Assembly: GCA_022559845.1 (NCBI GenBank)
Contig: CM040120.1
Span: 166,948,334-167,012,333 of the forward strand
Length of the DNA stretch: 64,000 nt
DNA from: Amorphophallus konjac
Lineage: Eukaryota; Streptophyta; Magnoliopsida; Alismatales; Araceae
Reading direction: 5' to 3'
Part shown: positions 1 through 11,124 of the stretch, piece after piece
Position numbering within the stretch: the stretch's first letter is position 1
Layout: the number at the start of each line of letters is the position of its first letter
Made by a program: the position numbers and the translations under genes
The notes under the pieces: generated by a model
Told to the model about the DNA's origin: nothing
Databases searched by the model: none
The model's input: the letters and a program-made list of their open reading frames with translations, nothing else

Positions 1-1035
1 TGTCTCTTGTCCCTTGGTGACCTGCACCTTGATGATCGCCTGTTTCTCGGGCGCATGCTTCCTTCTCCATTGCTGTACGGGCCTCATGGTGGGGTCGAGG
101 CTGAGCTTGTGCATCACGGTCTTCTCTGGTATGCCAGGGAGTTGATCATCGGACCAAGCAAAGACCTGAACATACTCAGAAAGGAATATTTTGTATTGCT
201 GCTGTTCCATGGGTGGTAGGTCGGCTCCGATCCTTACTCCGAGGGTCGGGTCATCGTTCAGGAATACCGTTAGCAATTCGCCACCGGGCTCGGCGGTTAC
301 GGTCTTCCCTTCGATTCCCTTGGGGCCCTTATCTCCCCCGTCCGGCCTTGAGGCTTCCACCGAGATGTTGTAGCACCTTCTAGCCGTGGCCTGGTTACCT
401 CGGACTTCCCCCAACCCGTTTCTGGTGGGAAACTTCATTTTCTGGTGATAGGTAGATGGTACGGCTTTTATCCGGATGAGGATTTTGCGGCCGAAAATGG
501 CGTTGTACGCTATCATACCCTTGATCACTATGAAGTCTACCATGACCGTAACGGTTTTGGGTGGGGTGCCGATGGTGACCGGTAGGCTTAGGGCTCCCTC
601 GGGGTAGGTGGCTAGGCCGTTAAACCCGCAAAGGGGTGTTCGGATCGGGCAGAGCTTGGATGGGTCTTCCCCCATCTTAAGGAAACAGTCGTAAGATAAT
701 ACATCGGGGGCGCTCCCATTGTCAACCAGAATTCTATCTACGTTACAATGGTTTATTGTGGCCGAGATAACGAGGGCATCATCATGCGGGGTCTTCAGCC
801 CTTCCAGGTCTTGGTCGGAGAAGACTATGACCTGGGGCTCCCTCGGCGGGCCGCTGAAGGGTTCTAAGACCTGGCTGGCCCGCTCGGCATGACGCTTCCT
901 TCCTCGGCTGGTGTCACCACCCGACACCGTTCCTCCGGAGATGACGTTGATGTGGACCCCTCGGGGGGCGTTGTCGATCTCCTCGACGGCGTCCCGGTCT
1001 TCTTTGCGTCCGGCTGCAAATCGGGCCAGGTGCCC
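1..1035 (-). CDS. pol: Tat-type Ty3/gypsy pol: protease and start of RT, partial
   Basis: This is an open minus-strand frame of 345 codons, continuing in the frame of the upstream gag after a single TAG and running off the left edge of the window. It carries a retropepsin-like aspartic protease: the motif ILVDNGSAPDVL has its catalytic Asp codon at 723-721, and a flap or core region follows (YNAIFGRKIL). The tail near 210-130 reads FAWSDDQLPGIPE, the segment that precedes reverse transcriptase in Tat-type polyproteins. The protease would cut Gag and Pol in the virus-like particle. The active site is DNG rather than D(S/T)G, which from memory is common in this plant lineage. RT catalytic motifs lie outside the window. 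No other stop is present, so this copy is well preserved. Confidence 0.88.
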
Positions 1036-2517
1036 CTAACGGATGAGACGCTCGATCTCGTCCTGGAGCTGGTGGCAGTCGCCGGTGTGGTGCCCGTGGT
1101 CGCCGTGGAACAGGCAATGCCTGTCGCGCTTGCGATTCTTCGATCTCATCGGTTCGGGCCGGCGGAGGAGTCCCGAGTCTTTGATGTCTTCATAGATCTC
1201 GTAGACTGGCGCGGTCAGCGGGGTGTACCGCTCATACTTCCTCTTGCGCTCTCCTTCCTGATCGCGCTTCTTGCCCGAGCCAGGGTTTGACTCGGAGGCT
1301 CGCTTCTTGTCCCCCTCCCAACCCGAGCCCGTTGTGTCTCGGCAGGCGCTGAGTACTTCTTCACACTCGGCGTGGCGCAGTGCCAGAGTCACTAGCTCGG
1401 CAAGGGTCGAGGGAGGGTGGAGGACAAGTTCGCGGCGGAGGTTCTCGTCCCGGGTGCCCCCGGTCAGAGCGGTCGTGGCTGAGGCCACATCCAGGCGGGG
1501 AATTCTGAGGGCTTCCGATTTAAATCGGTGGACATAAGCCCGGAGCCTTTCCCCTTGCGTCTGTTTGAGGGCCAGGAGCCCCGCTACTGACCTTGGGGGG
1601 GCGCTTCCGGCGAAGCTCTCCTTGAAGACTCGCCCGAATTGCCTGAAGTCTCGGATGGACCCAGGGGCGAGGGCCCGGAACCATGCCTGAGCGCCTTGGA
1701 CCAGGGTGGCCGCAAAGGCTCGGCATTTAATAGGATCCGGTGTTCCATGCAAAGTCACCAGGGCGTCGAAGCTGTCGTAGTGGTCTGCTGGGTCGCCCTG
1801 GCCATCATAGAGCTTGAAAGTCAGAATGGAGGTTCTGGGAGACACCTCTGCCTTCAAGATGCATTCGGAGAAAGGGGATTTCTCCTCATCCTCCGGGAAA
1901 GAGGTTTTCTGCAGGGCGCGGAGGGCGCGCTCTTGCTCTGCAAAACGTCTTTCGAAATCCCTCATCCGGAGGGATACTTCCGGCTGCGGTCGTGTCGTGG
2001 GACTGGGGGGAGTGTCGTGGCGATCCTCAGGACCGCCGGCGCTCGGGCGTGGAGGCCTCGCCCCCTGTCTCCCTTTTCTGGGCATGGAGGAAGCCTCTTG
2101 CTCCGGGGGCGGAGCTTGCGAGGGTCCTCCCACGTTGTTGCGGATGAGCTGCTGACCGCGGAGGGTGAAGCGGCCCCCAGCGGTATGCTGGGACGCACTT
2201 CGGGGGGGGGGGGGGGGGGGGCTCCCGGACGGGGCGCGGGACCTGGCATCCCTTGCCGCCTGGGCCCTCATGAGCTCTACGAGGACGTCAAGCTTCTTAT
2301 TGAGGGCCTGGAAGACCTCGTCGCCACCGTTGGGGGGTACCCCCGTCACCGTCGGAGGGGGCGGCGGTCCGTTGGCGGGGACGCTGGCGTTGGAGGGAGG
2401 GTTCTGTGAGGCCCTAGAGGGGCCATCTCCTGCCGCCACCACGGCCTTACCCTTCTCGACGGCGGATCTCCTCCCTGAGCTTCTTCTCACTATCTCGGCT
2501 CTTCGTGCGTTTCCCAC
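1036..2517 (-). CDS. gag: Tat-type Ty3/gypsy Gag
   Basis: This 493-residue GC-rich frame encodes a retrotransposon capsid/nucleocapsid protein that would package element RNA. It begins with a Pro/Arg-rich low-complexity region of about 200 residues. The retrotransposon gag domain follows at roughly 225-390 (ILTFKLYDGQGDP, then AQAWFRALAPGSI, then ERLRAYVHRF). A basic Lys/Arg/Glu-rich linker and a C-terminal knuckle, CLFHGDHGHHTGDC, come next. The codon at 2517 is GTG, so the true start is uncertain; no ATG sits at the usual place after the PBS. The frame ends in TAG at 1038-1036, after which protease continues in the same frame. A run of about 19 G on the plus strand near 2203-2221 encodes the Pro run and is prone to slippage. 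Confidence 0.88.
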   Translation of the reverse strand: MGNARRAEIVRRSSGRRSAVEKGKAVVAAGDGPSRASQNPPSNASVPANGPPPPPTVTGVPPNGGDEVFQALNKKLDVLVELMRAQAARDARSRAPSGSPPPPPPRSASQHTAGGRFTLRGQQLIRNNVGGPSQAPPPEQEASSMPRKGRQGARPPRPSAGGPEDRHDTPPSPTTRPQPEVSLRMRDFERRFAEQERALRALQKTSFPEDEEKSPFSECILKAEVSPRTSILTFKLYDGQGDPADHYDSFDALVTLHGTPDPIKCRAFAATLVQGAQAWFRALAPGSIRDFRQFGRVFKESFAGSAPPRSVAGLLALKQTQGERLRAYVHRFKSEALRIPRLDVASATTALTGGTRDENLRRELVLHPPSTLAELVTLALRHAECEEVLSACRDTTGSGWEGDKKRASESNPGSGKKRDQEGERKRKYERYTPLTAPVYEIYEDIKDSGLLRRPEPMRSKNRKRDRHCLFHGDHGHHTGDCHQLQDEIERLIR

Positions 2518-2519
2518 AG

Positions 2520-2528
2520 ACGGCGCCA
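2520..2528 (-). other. Primer-binding site of the Tat element (tRNA-Asp type)
   Basis: On the minus strand TGGCGCCGT lies two bases inside the LTR end. It complements the 3' end of plant tRNA-Asp (ending ACGGCGCCA), the primer used by many plant gypsy elements. It fixes the inner boundary of the LTR to its right. Confidence 0.7.
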
Positions 2529-2530
2529 GA

Positions 2531-3282
2531 TGAAGAGGCGAAATCTCGCGCTTGCATCCTGAGCGGGCTGTGGATCACCTGAAGATGAACTGCAAGACAG
2601 GGAAACGTATCAGAGGGCCCAGGGGGCTTCCCTGGGGTAAAACCCTCCGATGGCTAAGTCAGTAGAGCTGTGGTGGAAGCAATAATGGGGAGGAGAAAAG
2701 CTACCGCGCGAGATTCCTCTCCACCAGAGGGTGAAGCGGATTGCTCAGGAGTTTGGGTATATGAGTACCTGAATGGCTCCCTTCTTCCGTCGGAGGGTAG
2801 CCCTGGTTTAAATAGCGTGCTGCCTTCAGGAGTCCTGCAAGCTGAGGGGTCTCCGGCGGGAGTTACGTCCTCAACGTGGGCTTTCATGGCCTTATCATGG
2901 GGACGTTATCGCCTTGAAGTCCGGCGGTTTCTTGACTCCCCTATCCGTTGGGGACTCTTGAACGGATGATATTTGGTCTGGCCGAGCACCTGAAACGCCA
3001 GCCCTGTCCGGGCGATGAGCATAGCTCGGTGAGACGGGGGTCAAATAGGTCGGCTAATGCCTGTCTCTCCCGGGCGGGGAAACGGCTTGGGCCGGACCTT
3101 CCTTATGACCTGACCATCACTCGGGCCCTCCGAGCCTAGAGGCCGCCGGGGAGAGTTGGTTCCTCGAGTGTTTGTTTATTGGGCTTTTCTTCCCTGAGTG
3201 GGCCCTGTGGGCTGTCACCCGGGTGGGCTTGCCTCGTTGGACCCTGTTGGGTCTAGTTGGGCTGCTCTTTGGGTGGGCTACA
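2531..3282 (-). mobile_element. LTR of the Tat-type gypsy element
   Basis: This 752-bp segment reads TGTAGCCC...CTTCA on the minus strand and abuts the PBS. A TATA-like TATTTAAA lies at 2814-2807, leaving about 280 bp of R/U5 before the PBS. The inner edge is well supported by the PBS. The outer edge at 3282 is inferred from the TG and the adjacent purine tract, since the partner LTR is outside the window. Confidence 0.6.
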
Positions 3283-3297
3283 GAAATCCCCCTCTCC
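3283..3297 (-). other. Polypurine-tract-like sequence outside the LTR
   Basis: The minus strand reads GGAGAGGGGGATTTC immediately before the LTR start. A polypurine tract primes plus-strand DNA synthesis and belongs before a 3' LTR. Here the LTR also serves as the 5' LTR of the gag-pol at 1-2517, so it may be shared by two tandem copies. Confidence 0.45.
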
Positions 3298-3324
3298 AGC
3301 TGTGTTGCATCTCATGCATTACCT

Positions 3325-4927
3325 AAAGTCTATACACTCTGCTGCATTGGTCAGCAAGTCTATACACTCGTCTTCATGCATAGTAGAGTCTATATAGTGC
3401 AGGTCATATAACTATCATGTCTATACATTGCATCGTGGCATTTGTGCTCTAAGTCTATACACTGCATGGCGAGCCCAAAGTCTATAACATTGCATTGGCT
3501 AAAGTCTGCACAACGTCCGTCTCATTTAGAGTCTAAGGCAATGTCTATACACTAGACTTGAAGTGTGTACACTGAGCGTCTCATGTAAGTCTATACATTA
3601 CATTGGCCTTCAAGCTTTACAATTCTGTACAACGGCCTGTTCATGCATTCAGCCCAAGTCTATACATCGTCCGTCTCATGCATTGTCTTAGGCTAAGTCT
3701 GTACAGCATCCAACGTCTTTCTAAGCGTCGTATGCATTGGCCAAAGTCTATACAGACTTCAGCGTCTCATGCAGCATCTTATTTAAAGTCCATACATTGC
3801 ATTGCATTGGAAGTATGTACATCGGACTATTTCAAGTGAAGTCTGTACATCCGACTGTTCATGCACTCATCTTAAGTCTATACATCTGTCTGTGCATTGT
3901 CTTGGCCATCGTCTCACAACCATCAAGTCTATACATTGGTCGGTGGCAAGTCGGCACATTTGACTCTCACTCAAAGTCTGTACAGCACCATGTTCATATG
4001 ATTCTAAGCCTATACACTGCAATGTAGAAGCTCGAGGTGAAGTCTGTACAGCCACCAGTTCGACTTGCAAGTCTATACATCGGTAGCTTTACCGACGTTG
4101 CACTCAAAGTCTATACACTGATAGCTTTACCGTCGTTTCCCTTGGCAAGTCTATACATCGCAGTTGAGTGGAAGTCTGTACAGCCGTTGTGTTGCCAAAG
4201 TCCATACATTGTGAACCTCAAAGTCTGTACAGACTTTGCCTTGTTCAAGTCTATACATCGACCCTTTGGCAAGTCTATACATTGAAAGTCTATACACTCG
4301 ATTGCCTTGCCTTGATCAAGTCTATACAGAGCTTCATTGTTCAAGACTGTACATCGCTCAGTTGGCAAGTCTATACATTGCAAGTATATACATTCCTTTG
4401 CCTTGCATCGCTCATCAAGTCTGTACAGCCTTTCTCCTTGCATGTCTGTACATCATCCATGAAGTCTGAACAACGAGCAAGTATGTACATCGAGCTAGTC
4501 TGCTGACTAAGTCTATACAGACTTTGCTTGCACAAGTATGTACATCGCTCATTTGTCTTGGCAAGTCTGCACATCGTTAAGTCCATACATTGTTCAGTGC
4601 ATTGCATTCATCAGTCGTGAAGTCTATACATTGAGTTGAAGCCCGTACATCATGCATCTAGTGATTCAAGTCTATACACTGCTGCACGTTGTATTTGTCG
4701 AAGTCTGCACATTGCTAAATGCTCATCAAGTCCATACACTGGCAAGTCCTTACATTGCCTAAGTCTATACATTGGCTGCTGTTCTTCAGAGTCTGTACAT
4801 CGCATTCGAGTTCACAAGTGCATACAGTCTGAAGTCTATACATTGCATTCCCATTCATGAAGTCTGTATAATGCATTCGCCTTCACAAGTCTATACAGCG
4901 AAGTCAATACACTGCAATGCATATACT
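3325..4927. repeat. Array of ~60 short AAGTCTATACA-type repeats
   Basis: About 60 copies of a 10-14-base core occur in 1.6 kb, at irregular spacing averaging about 27 bp. The plus-strand core is AAGTCTATACATTG, with AAGTCTGTACAGCC and AAGTCTATACACT variants. The TACA part is the least variable, and the spacers are largely unrelated apart from recurring GCATTG. Short frames within it on both strands are by-products of the repeat. Tat-lineage elements are known to carry tandem repeats before the 3' LTR. Its position next to a polypurine-like tract and LTR suggests this is the 3' untranslated region of an upstream minus-strand copy. Confidence 0.85.
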
Positions 4928-4932
4928 TAAAC

Positions 4933-6184
4933 TGATAATGTGATTCTCTGTCTGACAGGCACCCTTCGTGAAGCCTGATGAAGGCACGTGATCTGAGGAT
5001 AAGGGGAGTGCCCAGATGATGACACGTGTACTGACAGCCTGCTGGATGCTACCACGTGGTCCGAATTCTTAGGGCGGAAAATGTGGAGAGCACACGCCTT
5101 AGTTGCTGCTGCCATAAATAGAAGCCTTCCTCCATCTGAAGATGACTGATCGTGAGCAGAAGGAGAGGGATCGAAGCTGTGGCAAAGCATATATAGAGAG
5201 AGTAGAAGACTGAAGCAGCTGAGAGCCACGATCCAGACAGAGAGGAGAAAAAGAAAGAGAGACAGTGAGATCGAGTGCTGATAAAAGAAAGAGTGACTGC
5301 ACGATTCAGGAAGAAGGAGAAGAGAGGCAGAGAGCAGAAGAAGAAAGAAGAAGAAGAAGAAAGAAGAAGAGTGCGAGAGAAGCAAAAGAAAGAGAGAAAG
5401 AAAGAGAGATAGTGAGATCGAGAGAAGAAGAGTAAAGTCTGAAGATCTGTTTACTGGACCGTGGATCAAATCCAGGCCAGTCTGCTTTGTTAGAGCTATA
5501 CTATGTTTTTCATTTACAGCTTTCTGTTGCTGTGTTTTCTTATTTCATTTTTCATTTTATACTTTTCTTCAAGTTGTTAGTCAGCGAATGCAGTGGTGGA
5601 CTCCACTGGACGGCTAAGCTGTATTGCCCAGCGGTTTGCAGAGGTGTTGCCTCCGGTTGGGTAAGCTGTAATCCCCAGTGTTGCAGTGGTGGATTCCACT
5701 GGACGGCAAGCTGTGTTGCCCAGTGGTTGTATGGCAAGCTGTGATGCCCAACTGTTCAAGCTGTGAGTCAGCGGAATCCACACTCGGTTTGAGTGTGGGG
5801 TGGATGTAGGTCTGCTGGACCGAACCACCTAAAAATCCTTGTGGACAGTGGTTTGATCTCTTTGTGTGTTTGGCGCTAGATGAATGCATAGGGACGAGAT
5901 AGGTTGATCTTCTACATGTGTTCATTTCAGTGCTGCGCACACTATATGTTTGACAGTGGTATTGAGTGTTTGTTTGATCTTTCTAATTGCTGCGCACATT
6001 AGGTGGTTGCTTAGGAGCACTCTACATATTTGCCTACAGGTTCAATAGATGACTGAATTACTTTTTCTTAGTTAGTCTTAGTGCTTTTATTCCGCAGTTC
6101 TGAGCACTAGAATCTTAATTGGGCGAAAGTTTTAAAAGGGTATTCATTCACCCCCCCTCTGAATACATAGCACCGAACCCAACA
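4933..6184 (+). mobile_element. Copia-type LTR (solo or truncated)
   Basis: This segment of about 1.25 kb ends with a run typical of plant Copia LTR ends: GTTTTAAAAGGGTATTC, then CACCCCCCCTCTG, then CCCAACA at 6184. TATA-like sequences lie at 5114-5120 (ATAAATA) and near 5190. A 300-bp purine-rich GA/GAAGAA stretch follows (5205-5450), and then a degenerate tandem repeat of GGACGGC/AAGCTGTGTTGCCCAG units (5590-5770). The left edge at TGATAATG (4933) is tentative. I found no target duplication and no internal region, so it is a solo LTR or a recombined fragment. The long frame on its minus strand is low-complexity Ser/Leu and not a gene. Confidence 0.6.
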
Positions 6185-7644
6185 GCAGTTATTCTAACGG
6201 TCGAACATGGGTGCGTCACAGTTCTGTGATGGTTTATCATGGAGCCATCAGAGTGTTGTAATGCTCGGGTTATGGTCCATCAGAGTTAACCAAAAAGCTT
6301 AAGTATAACAGGGAGTGTGATGGCTTATCGTAAGACCGTTACGTCTCTCTGACGGTCTAACTATAGGCCGTTAGAGTCCTGTTGATACCATAAAAGATAA
6401 AAGACTATGCTTTGAAACAAGTCATGCTTTAAAAAGATTTAACTATTCTAGTCATGATAGAACGAAGTAAAAGCTATCTAGATGCATAGGTTATAGTGAA
6501 TTAACATAGAATATCTTTTATCTTCAATTAAGGCTAAAGATATATATATATGTATGCATGATTCTACTAAAACATGAAAATCATTGTCTCTAGTGCATGA
6601 AATCAGACAAAACCAGAGGACTTTTACTCCTATCATGATGATCTTGCCATTCATGAGATGACCTATCTCTTTACTGGGCTTTCAACTTCCAATTTATGAC
6701 TGCAAGACACGCCCTAGTTCTTCCCTTCCTGTGATTTTTCAACAACTTCACGTTGCTCTAACTCCTCAATCTCTTGACCTAAGGACGTGAAATTTTGAGG
6801 GTAAGAAGGTGAAAGTAAGGGGAACATAAAGTTCTAAAGACACTTAGGCTAACTACCTCGTTTTGGTGCTTTAATCTCTTGATCTTTAGTAGACTTTCGT
6901 TCAGGTTCCTGGGTTGCTATGGTCGAACCAGCAACTTTGGAAGCTTTAAACTCCTTGTGTAGTTGATCTCCTAGCACGAAATTTTGAGAAAGATTAGTCC
7001 TATGTATAAGGAATAAAAAGTTCTAAAGAACTTACCTGAAGTACTATCTCCTTACCTTAATTCCACGCGAGCCAATGCAGGGGTCACGCTGGTCAAAACT
7101 AGGGTCTATTTATAGGTTCTAGCTAGGGTTTTATGGATTAGATCGATTCTAGAGTCCTTGTTAAAGTTTAGGTCGACTTCTGAGAGTCCTTAACTCGTTT
7201 ACTAGTCCTCCCTTCTTGATCCCTAAGAGATAGACTAGCAAAAAATTTAATCTTTTTGCTTTCTTCCATTCACGGAACTAACAGAGCGTAACGGTCTAAG
7301 CTTGGCGCGTTATATGCCTGTGGCGGTCGCACGATAGACCGCTACATTCACTGTTCATAGAATTCAAATTAATTCAAACTCTTTCATTTATTTTATCCAC
7401 ATAATTATCTAAAAAAAGGGTATTTACCCTTAAAATTCGTGAATATGCTAAATAACCTTCTAGAATATGGGTCAAACTTAATGGGCTTGGTCCTTAAACC
7501 TTTTGGGTTTCATTTATCAAAGCTAGATTAAATATTCAGCATACTTGGGCCTTATAATCAATTTAAGCTTTATAATTCCTAATAAATTCTAGAAAATTTT
7601 TAAAATAAACCAAAAATTATTTATATAAATTTTGGGGCACTACA
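6185..7644 (-). mobile_element. Truncated gypsy LTR (family A), minus strand
   Basis: Read on the minus strand from 7644, this begins TGTAGTGCCCCA and follows the family-A LTRs at 49626-52976 and 55887-59238: the AT-rich start, the paired CGGTC/GACCG elements near 7345-7270, then the conserved leader. It stops at 6185, where the Copia LTR begins, at a point matching about 1.5 kb into the 3.35-kb LTR. It has landed in the integrase tail of the plus-strand element to its right. It holds no genes. Confidence 0.75.
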
Positions 7645-7650
7645 ATAATT

Positions 7651-7815
7651 GAATGAGAAGTGCGTCAACTTCGGAATAAAATCATTCCTATGGTCAAGAT
7701 CCAATGGACCAAATCATGGCCACATGAAGCATCATGGGAAACTGAAGAAGCCATGCATAAAAGATTTTCAGAGATATTTAAATGTAAGTGCACTCTCCAT
7801 AAATCCATGTGTTGA
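7651..7815 (+). pseudogene. pol: C-terminal tail of gypsy integrase/chromodomain, fragment
   Basis: A 54-codon remnant reads EVRQLRNKIIPMVKIQW, then WPHEASWETEEAMHKRF, closely matching the end of element A pol (around 55690-55820). The ATWE-type block resembles the chromodomain-like tail of chromovirus integrases, which targets integration to chromatin. A TGA interrupts codon 2, and everything upstream has been lost to the minus-strand LTR insertion. It ends at TGA, 22 bp before a polypurine tract, so it is the 3' end of a plus-strand element. Confidence 0.8.
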
Positions 7816-7836
7816 ATTTGGGGATAAATTCTTTTT

Positions 7837-7849
7837 AAGTGGGGGAGGG
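7837..7849 (+). other. Polypurine tract
   Basis: AAGTGGGGGAGGG sits directly before the LTR start at 7850. It is identical to the tract at 55874-55886 and to the minus-strand tract at 18639-18627, showing that these gypsy families share their plus-strand primer. Confidence 0.85.
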
Positions 7850-10800
7850 TGTAACACCCGAGAAAATTATATGATTTAAAATATAATTATATTAATTATT
7901 CAATGGGTGAAAAAGGGCTATTAAATTAATTGTGGTTAATTAAATCCAATTATTATGGCCTACACTGATCCAAGAGGATTAGGCCCATATAATAAACCCC
8001 AATTGGCCCAAAAAGATAGTTTTGGACCTTAGCCCATATTCTAGAAGCTTAAAATTAGTGAAATCACGGAATTAAGGAGATAAGTAGGATAAAGAAGTGG
8101 ATAATATCAAAAGAGTTTGAAATTGTTCAAATTTGGCGCCCACGATAGAAAACGGTCTATCGCGAGACCACATTGCAATGAAAAACGGTCTAGCATTAGA
8201 CCGCTAGGCTCGGCAGATTCCGTGAAAGAAAGAGAACGTGAAAAGCTTGAAACTTGGGCATCCAAATCACTTAGGATCGATGCTATCTACTAATTAGATA
8301 AGTCTAGAAGGCTAGAAGATCAAATTGAAAACCTAATTGGGACTCTAAGTTCGTTCTAATCCTCAAAACCCTAGCTAAAACCTATAAATAGACTTTAGAA
8401 CTAACGTGTGCGACCCTTACTTTTGGCTTGCATGAAACTAAGGTAAAGAGAAAGAATCTGAGGTATGTTTTTTCTAGGAAGTTGTTCGTTTTAGTAATAT
8501 CTAACTTTCCTCAAAATTTCGTTCCAGAAGATCAAGCCTACAAGGAGATAGAAGCCTGCAAAGATGCTGATTTGGTGCAAATAACCCAGGAAGTAGTTCG
8601 ATCGACCCAAAAAGATCTGTAAATTGGAAGCCCTAAACGAGGTAGTTAGATAGAGGTTATTTAAAATAAATTGTTCCTTTTAGTATCCTCTTCTTACTCT
8701 CAAAATTTCACGTCCATAGGTCAAGAGAATCAGGAGATACAAGGGTGTGAAGTTGCTAAATTAGCATAGACTGTGCAGAACTAGGGCTCACTTCCAGTCA
8801 AAAATTGGCAGTCTAGGAGCACTATTTAAGGTAGGTTATCTCATGAACGGCTTAAACAAGATCTTAGGAATAAAAGCCCCCAATTTCCAGTTGATTTCAT
8901 GCATTGTACATGGAGTATTTTATGTTTTAGTAGTGAGTTCATTTTCATGCATAGACCTAGCCTTTAATGGGAAAAGATGAAATTCCTACTTAATTTACAT
9001 TCTCCTATGCATGTTCTTGGCTTACTTTCTTCTAAGTATGTTCATTGCATGTTTTATATCGTTTCCATGCCTTATATTGCATTAAAATAGGCTTGGACAT
9101 CGGGGTTTTATGTGTCTCTGCTACTGAGGAAGAAACGATCATCATCAAGACCGCCTGGATACCTAGCGGTCTTGCGATAGACCACAAGCGCCTGTAAAAC
9201 GGTCCTCCAAAAGATCGTTTGCGATTCTGAGTTCTATATTACAGTTAGCCCGAAACTTAATGTAAAATAGTCCAAATTATTATATGATAAGACTAGTTAA
9301 CTTGGTTTTATTGCTGATTTGAGCACTGGTTTCATATACTTAGTAATTCTATTGTTCATCATAGTAGATTTCATGTTTTATGAATATTGGTATTATTTTA
9401 AACTTATGTTAAATTCATGCCAAAACCTATACTTTTCTAACTATATTTAAAATGGTTCATGACTTGTCTAGTTTAAAGTTGATCGCTATTTTATCACGTT
9501 CTCTTCTATCTCATGAGTCATTTTTCTTAAGTACATGGCACATATCCCGGTATGTTGTCATTAGTTACACTTTTGCACATTAAGTACACAATTTTGGACT
9601 TGATAACCTCTCCATTGGTTATTCCTTCCAACGGACTAGGAAATATTGTTTCAAGACCTTCGCAAGACTTCGCGAGCCTGGGATTCCCACTAGGACGCCG
9701 AGCTGGTTGTACCATTAAAACCTAATTTGTCTAGAAAACCACTTTTACCGGTGTTTTATATACTCAGGAACTTAGCGGCCCTCTGGTTGACCGCCAGATT
9801 CTGCTAGCGGCCATGTACTAGACCGGTAATGGATACTAAATGGCCATCCATTAGGCCGCCAAGCTCCAGATGTTCTTGGTCATGTGTCGACTCTATCTTA
9901 TGAAACGGTCCAGACTATGACCGCTTTCAGTTTCAAATGGTCCTGCACTAGACCGCTCAATTCCTGATTGTGTCTAACCCAAGGTTTAACCTTCGGTGTT
10001 ATTTTTTGGAGTTCTTGGATAGTCTTAAAATTATCTGGACTCCGAACCTGTGTTAATAAGTCAATGGTAAAAATATGAAAGATAATGAATATACTGGTAT
10101 GCTGCCAAATTTTTCCCTATAGCATAACCTAGTTATTAATGCATTTCTTCAATTCTCATAATCGATTATTGGTACGCCCTATACCTTGGTTACCTTATCA
10201 GGGAACTATCGTCGAATTTGTACATTATTAGTCACATTATTGTTATAATTGTGGAAGTAGCTTGATTTATACTTGAAGATGCAGTTCACGCACTGATTGC
10301 GTTCAAGGGCTCTATGCTAGTCCCCTCGGCTGATTGTCAGAAACACACTGTAAATCATGGGGTATGATGCTACTGGCGTCGTATTGCGCTGGGAGTACTT
10401 TCTTTATAAATAAGTGAAAATCTACGGATGTGAATAAAGATCCACGTAAATTCACGAAGTACTTGCTGTTAAGCGAAAAGTACTTTCTTACTTGGTACAT
10501 GACTTTCTAGTGCATAGCCTTCATGGTTATGAAAAGTACATTCTTGTTACATTCTTGTGCATGAAAAGGCCAAATTTACATTCTTGTCATATACTTGATC
10601 AATCATATTCTTGTATCTTGTCATGATCGTATCTTGTTACTTTGGTTTTATTCTCATGTTTTACCATATTGGCATGATTTATCTTATTCTCTACAGCTAA
10701 AATGCTAATCACTTAAACTCGCCTTCATGTTCATATGAAGATACCTACTGGGCAAGTGTGCTCATTACCTATTTCTCAATGTTTCAGAAAGTACAGATGA

Positions 10801-11119
10801 ATCGGATTCGGATTATACAAGTAGTGGGTCTGAGAGTGATTGAAGGTCAAAATGAATCAAGAGAGGCCATAGTACCAGATGTCTAGTCGAGTCTTGTTGT
10901 AATTTTCTATTTTTCTTGAGTCTATGATGTAAGAGTGCTAAGAGTCAAGGATCTGGTGTACATTGATATTATTATTATGGAATAAAATGAAGTTTGGATA
11001 AGGTGTGCAATTATTTTTATGTGATTGTCTTGCGCTCTGATTATATTGCTTGCTCAAGGTGTACTAGCCGACTGTTCACGTTCTCGATTATTTCCGCTGC
11101 ATAATCTCGAGACGTGACA
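7850..11119 (+). mobile_element. 3' LTR of a plus-strand gypsy element (family A-like)
   Basis: This LTR of 3,270 bp starts TGTAACACCCGAG after a polypurine tract and ends CGAGACGTGACA. It resembles family A throughout, including the end with CTTGCGCTCTGATTAT. The TATA box TATAAATA lies at 8393-8400, so R/U5 would exceed 2.6 kb. Two hairpins lie upstream at 8153-8169 (GGTC/GACC) and 8186-8203 (CGGTCTA/TAGACCG, loop GCAT). Further paired elements run from about 9150 to 9960. It has inserted into RNase H/spacer coding of element B; the right target-duplication candidate is CATGT (11120-11124), and the left one is lost. Confidence 0.82.
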
Positions 11120-11124
11120 CATGT

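Noticed and set aside
2203..2221. Run of about 19 G as a quadruplex site
   Set aside because: Encodes the gag proline run; length is unreliable in sequencing and no other support exists.
1271..2533. Long plus-strand frames opposite Tat gag
   Set aside because: GC-rich antisense shadows of gag with Gly/Arg/Ser bias.
3325..4927. Many 60-110-codon frames on both strands
   Set aside because: Frames repeat Ser-Leu-Tyr or Cys-Ile-Asp strings derived from the short repeat; no start context or family signal.
4927..5469. 180-codon minus-strand frame rich in Ser, Leu and Phe
   Set aside because: It is the complement of a GA/GAA-rich low-complexity stretch in a Copia LTR.
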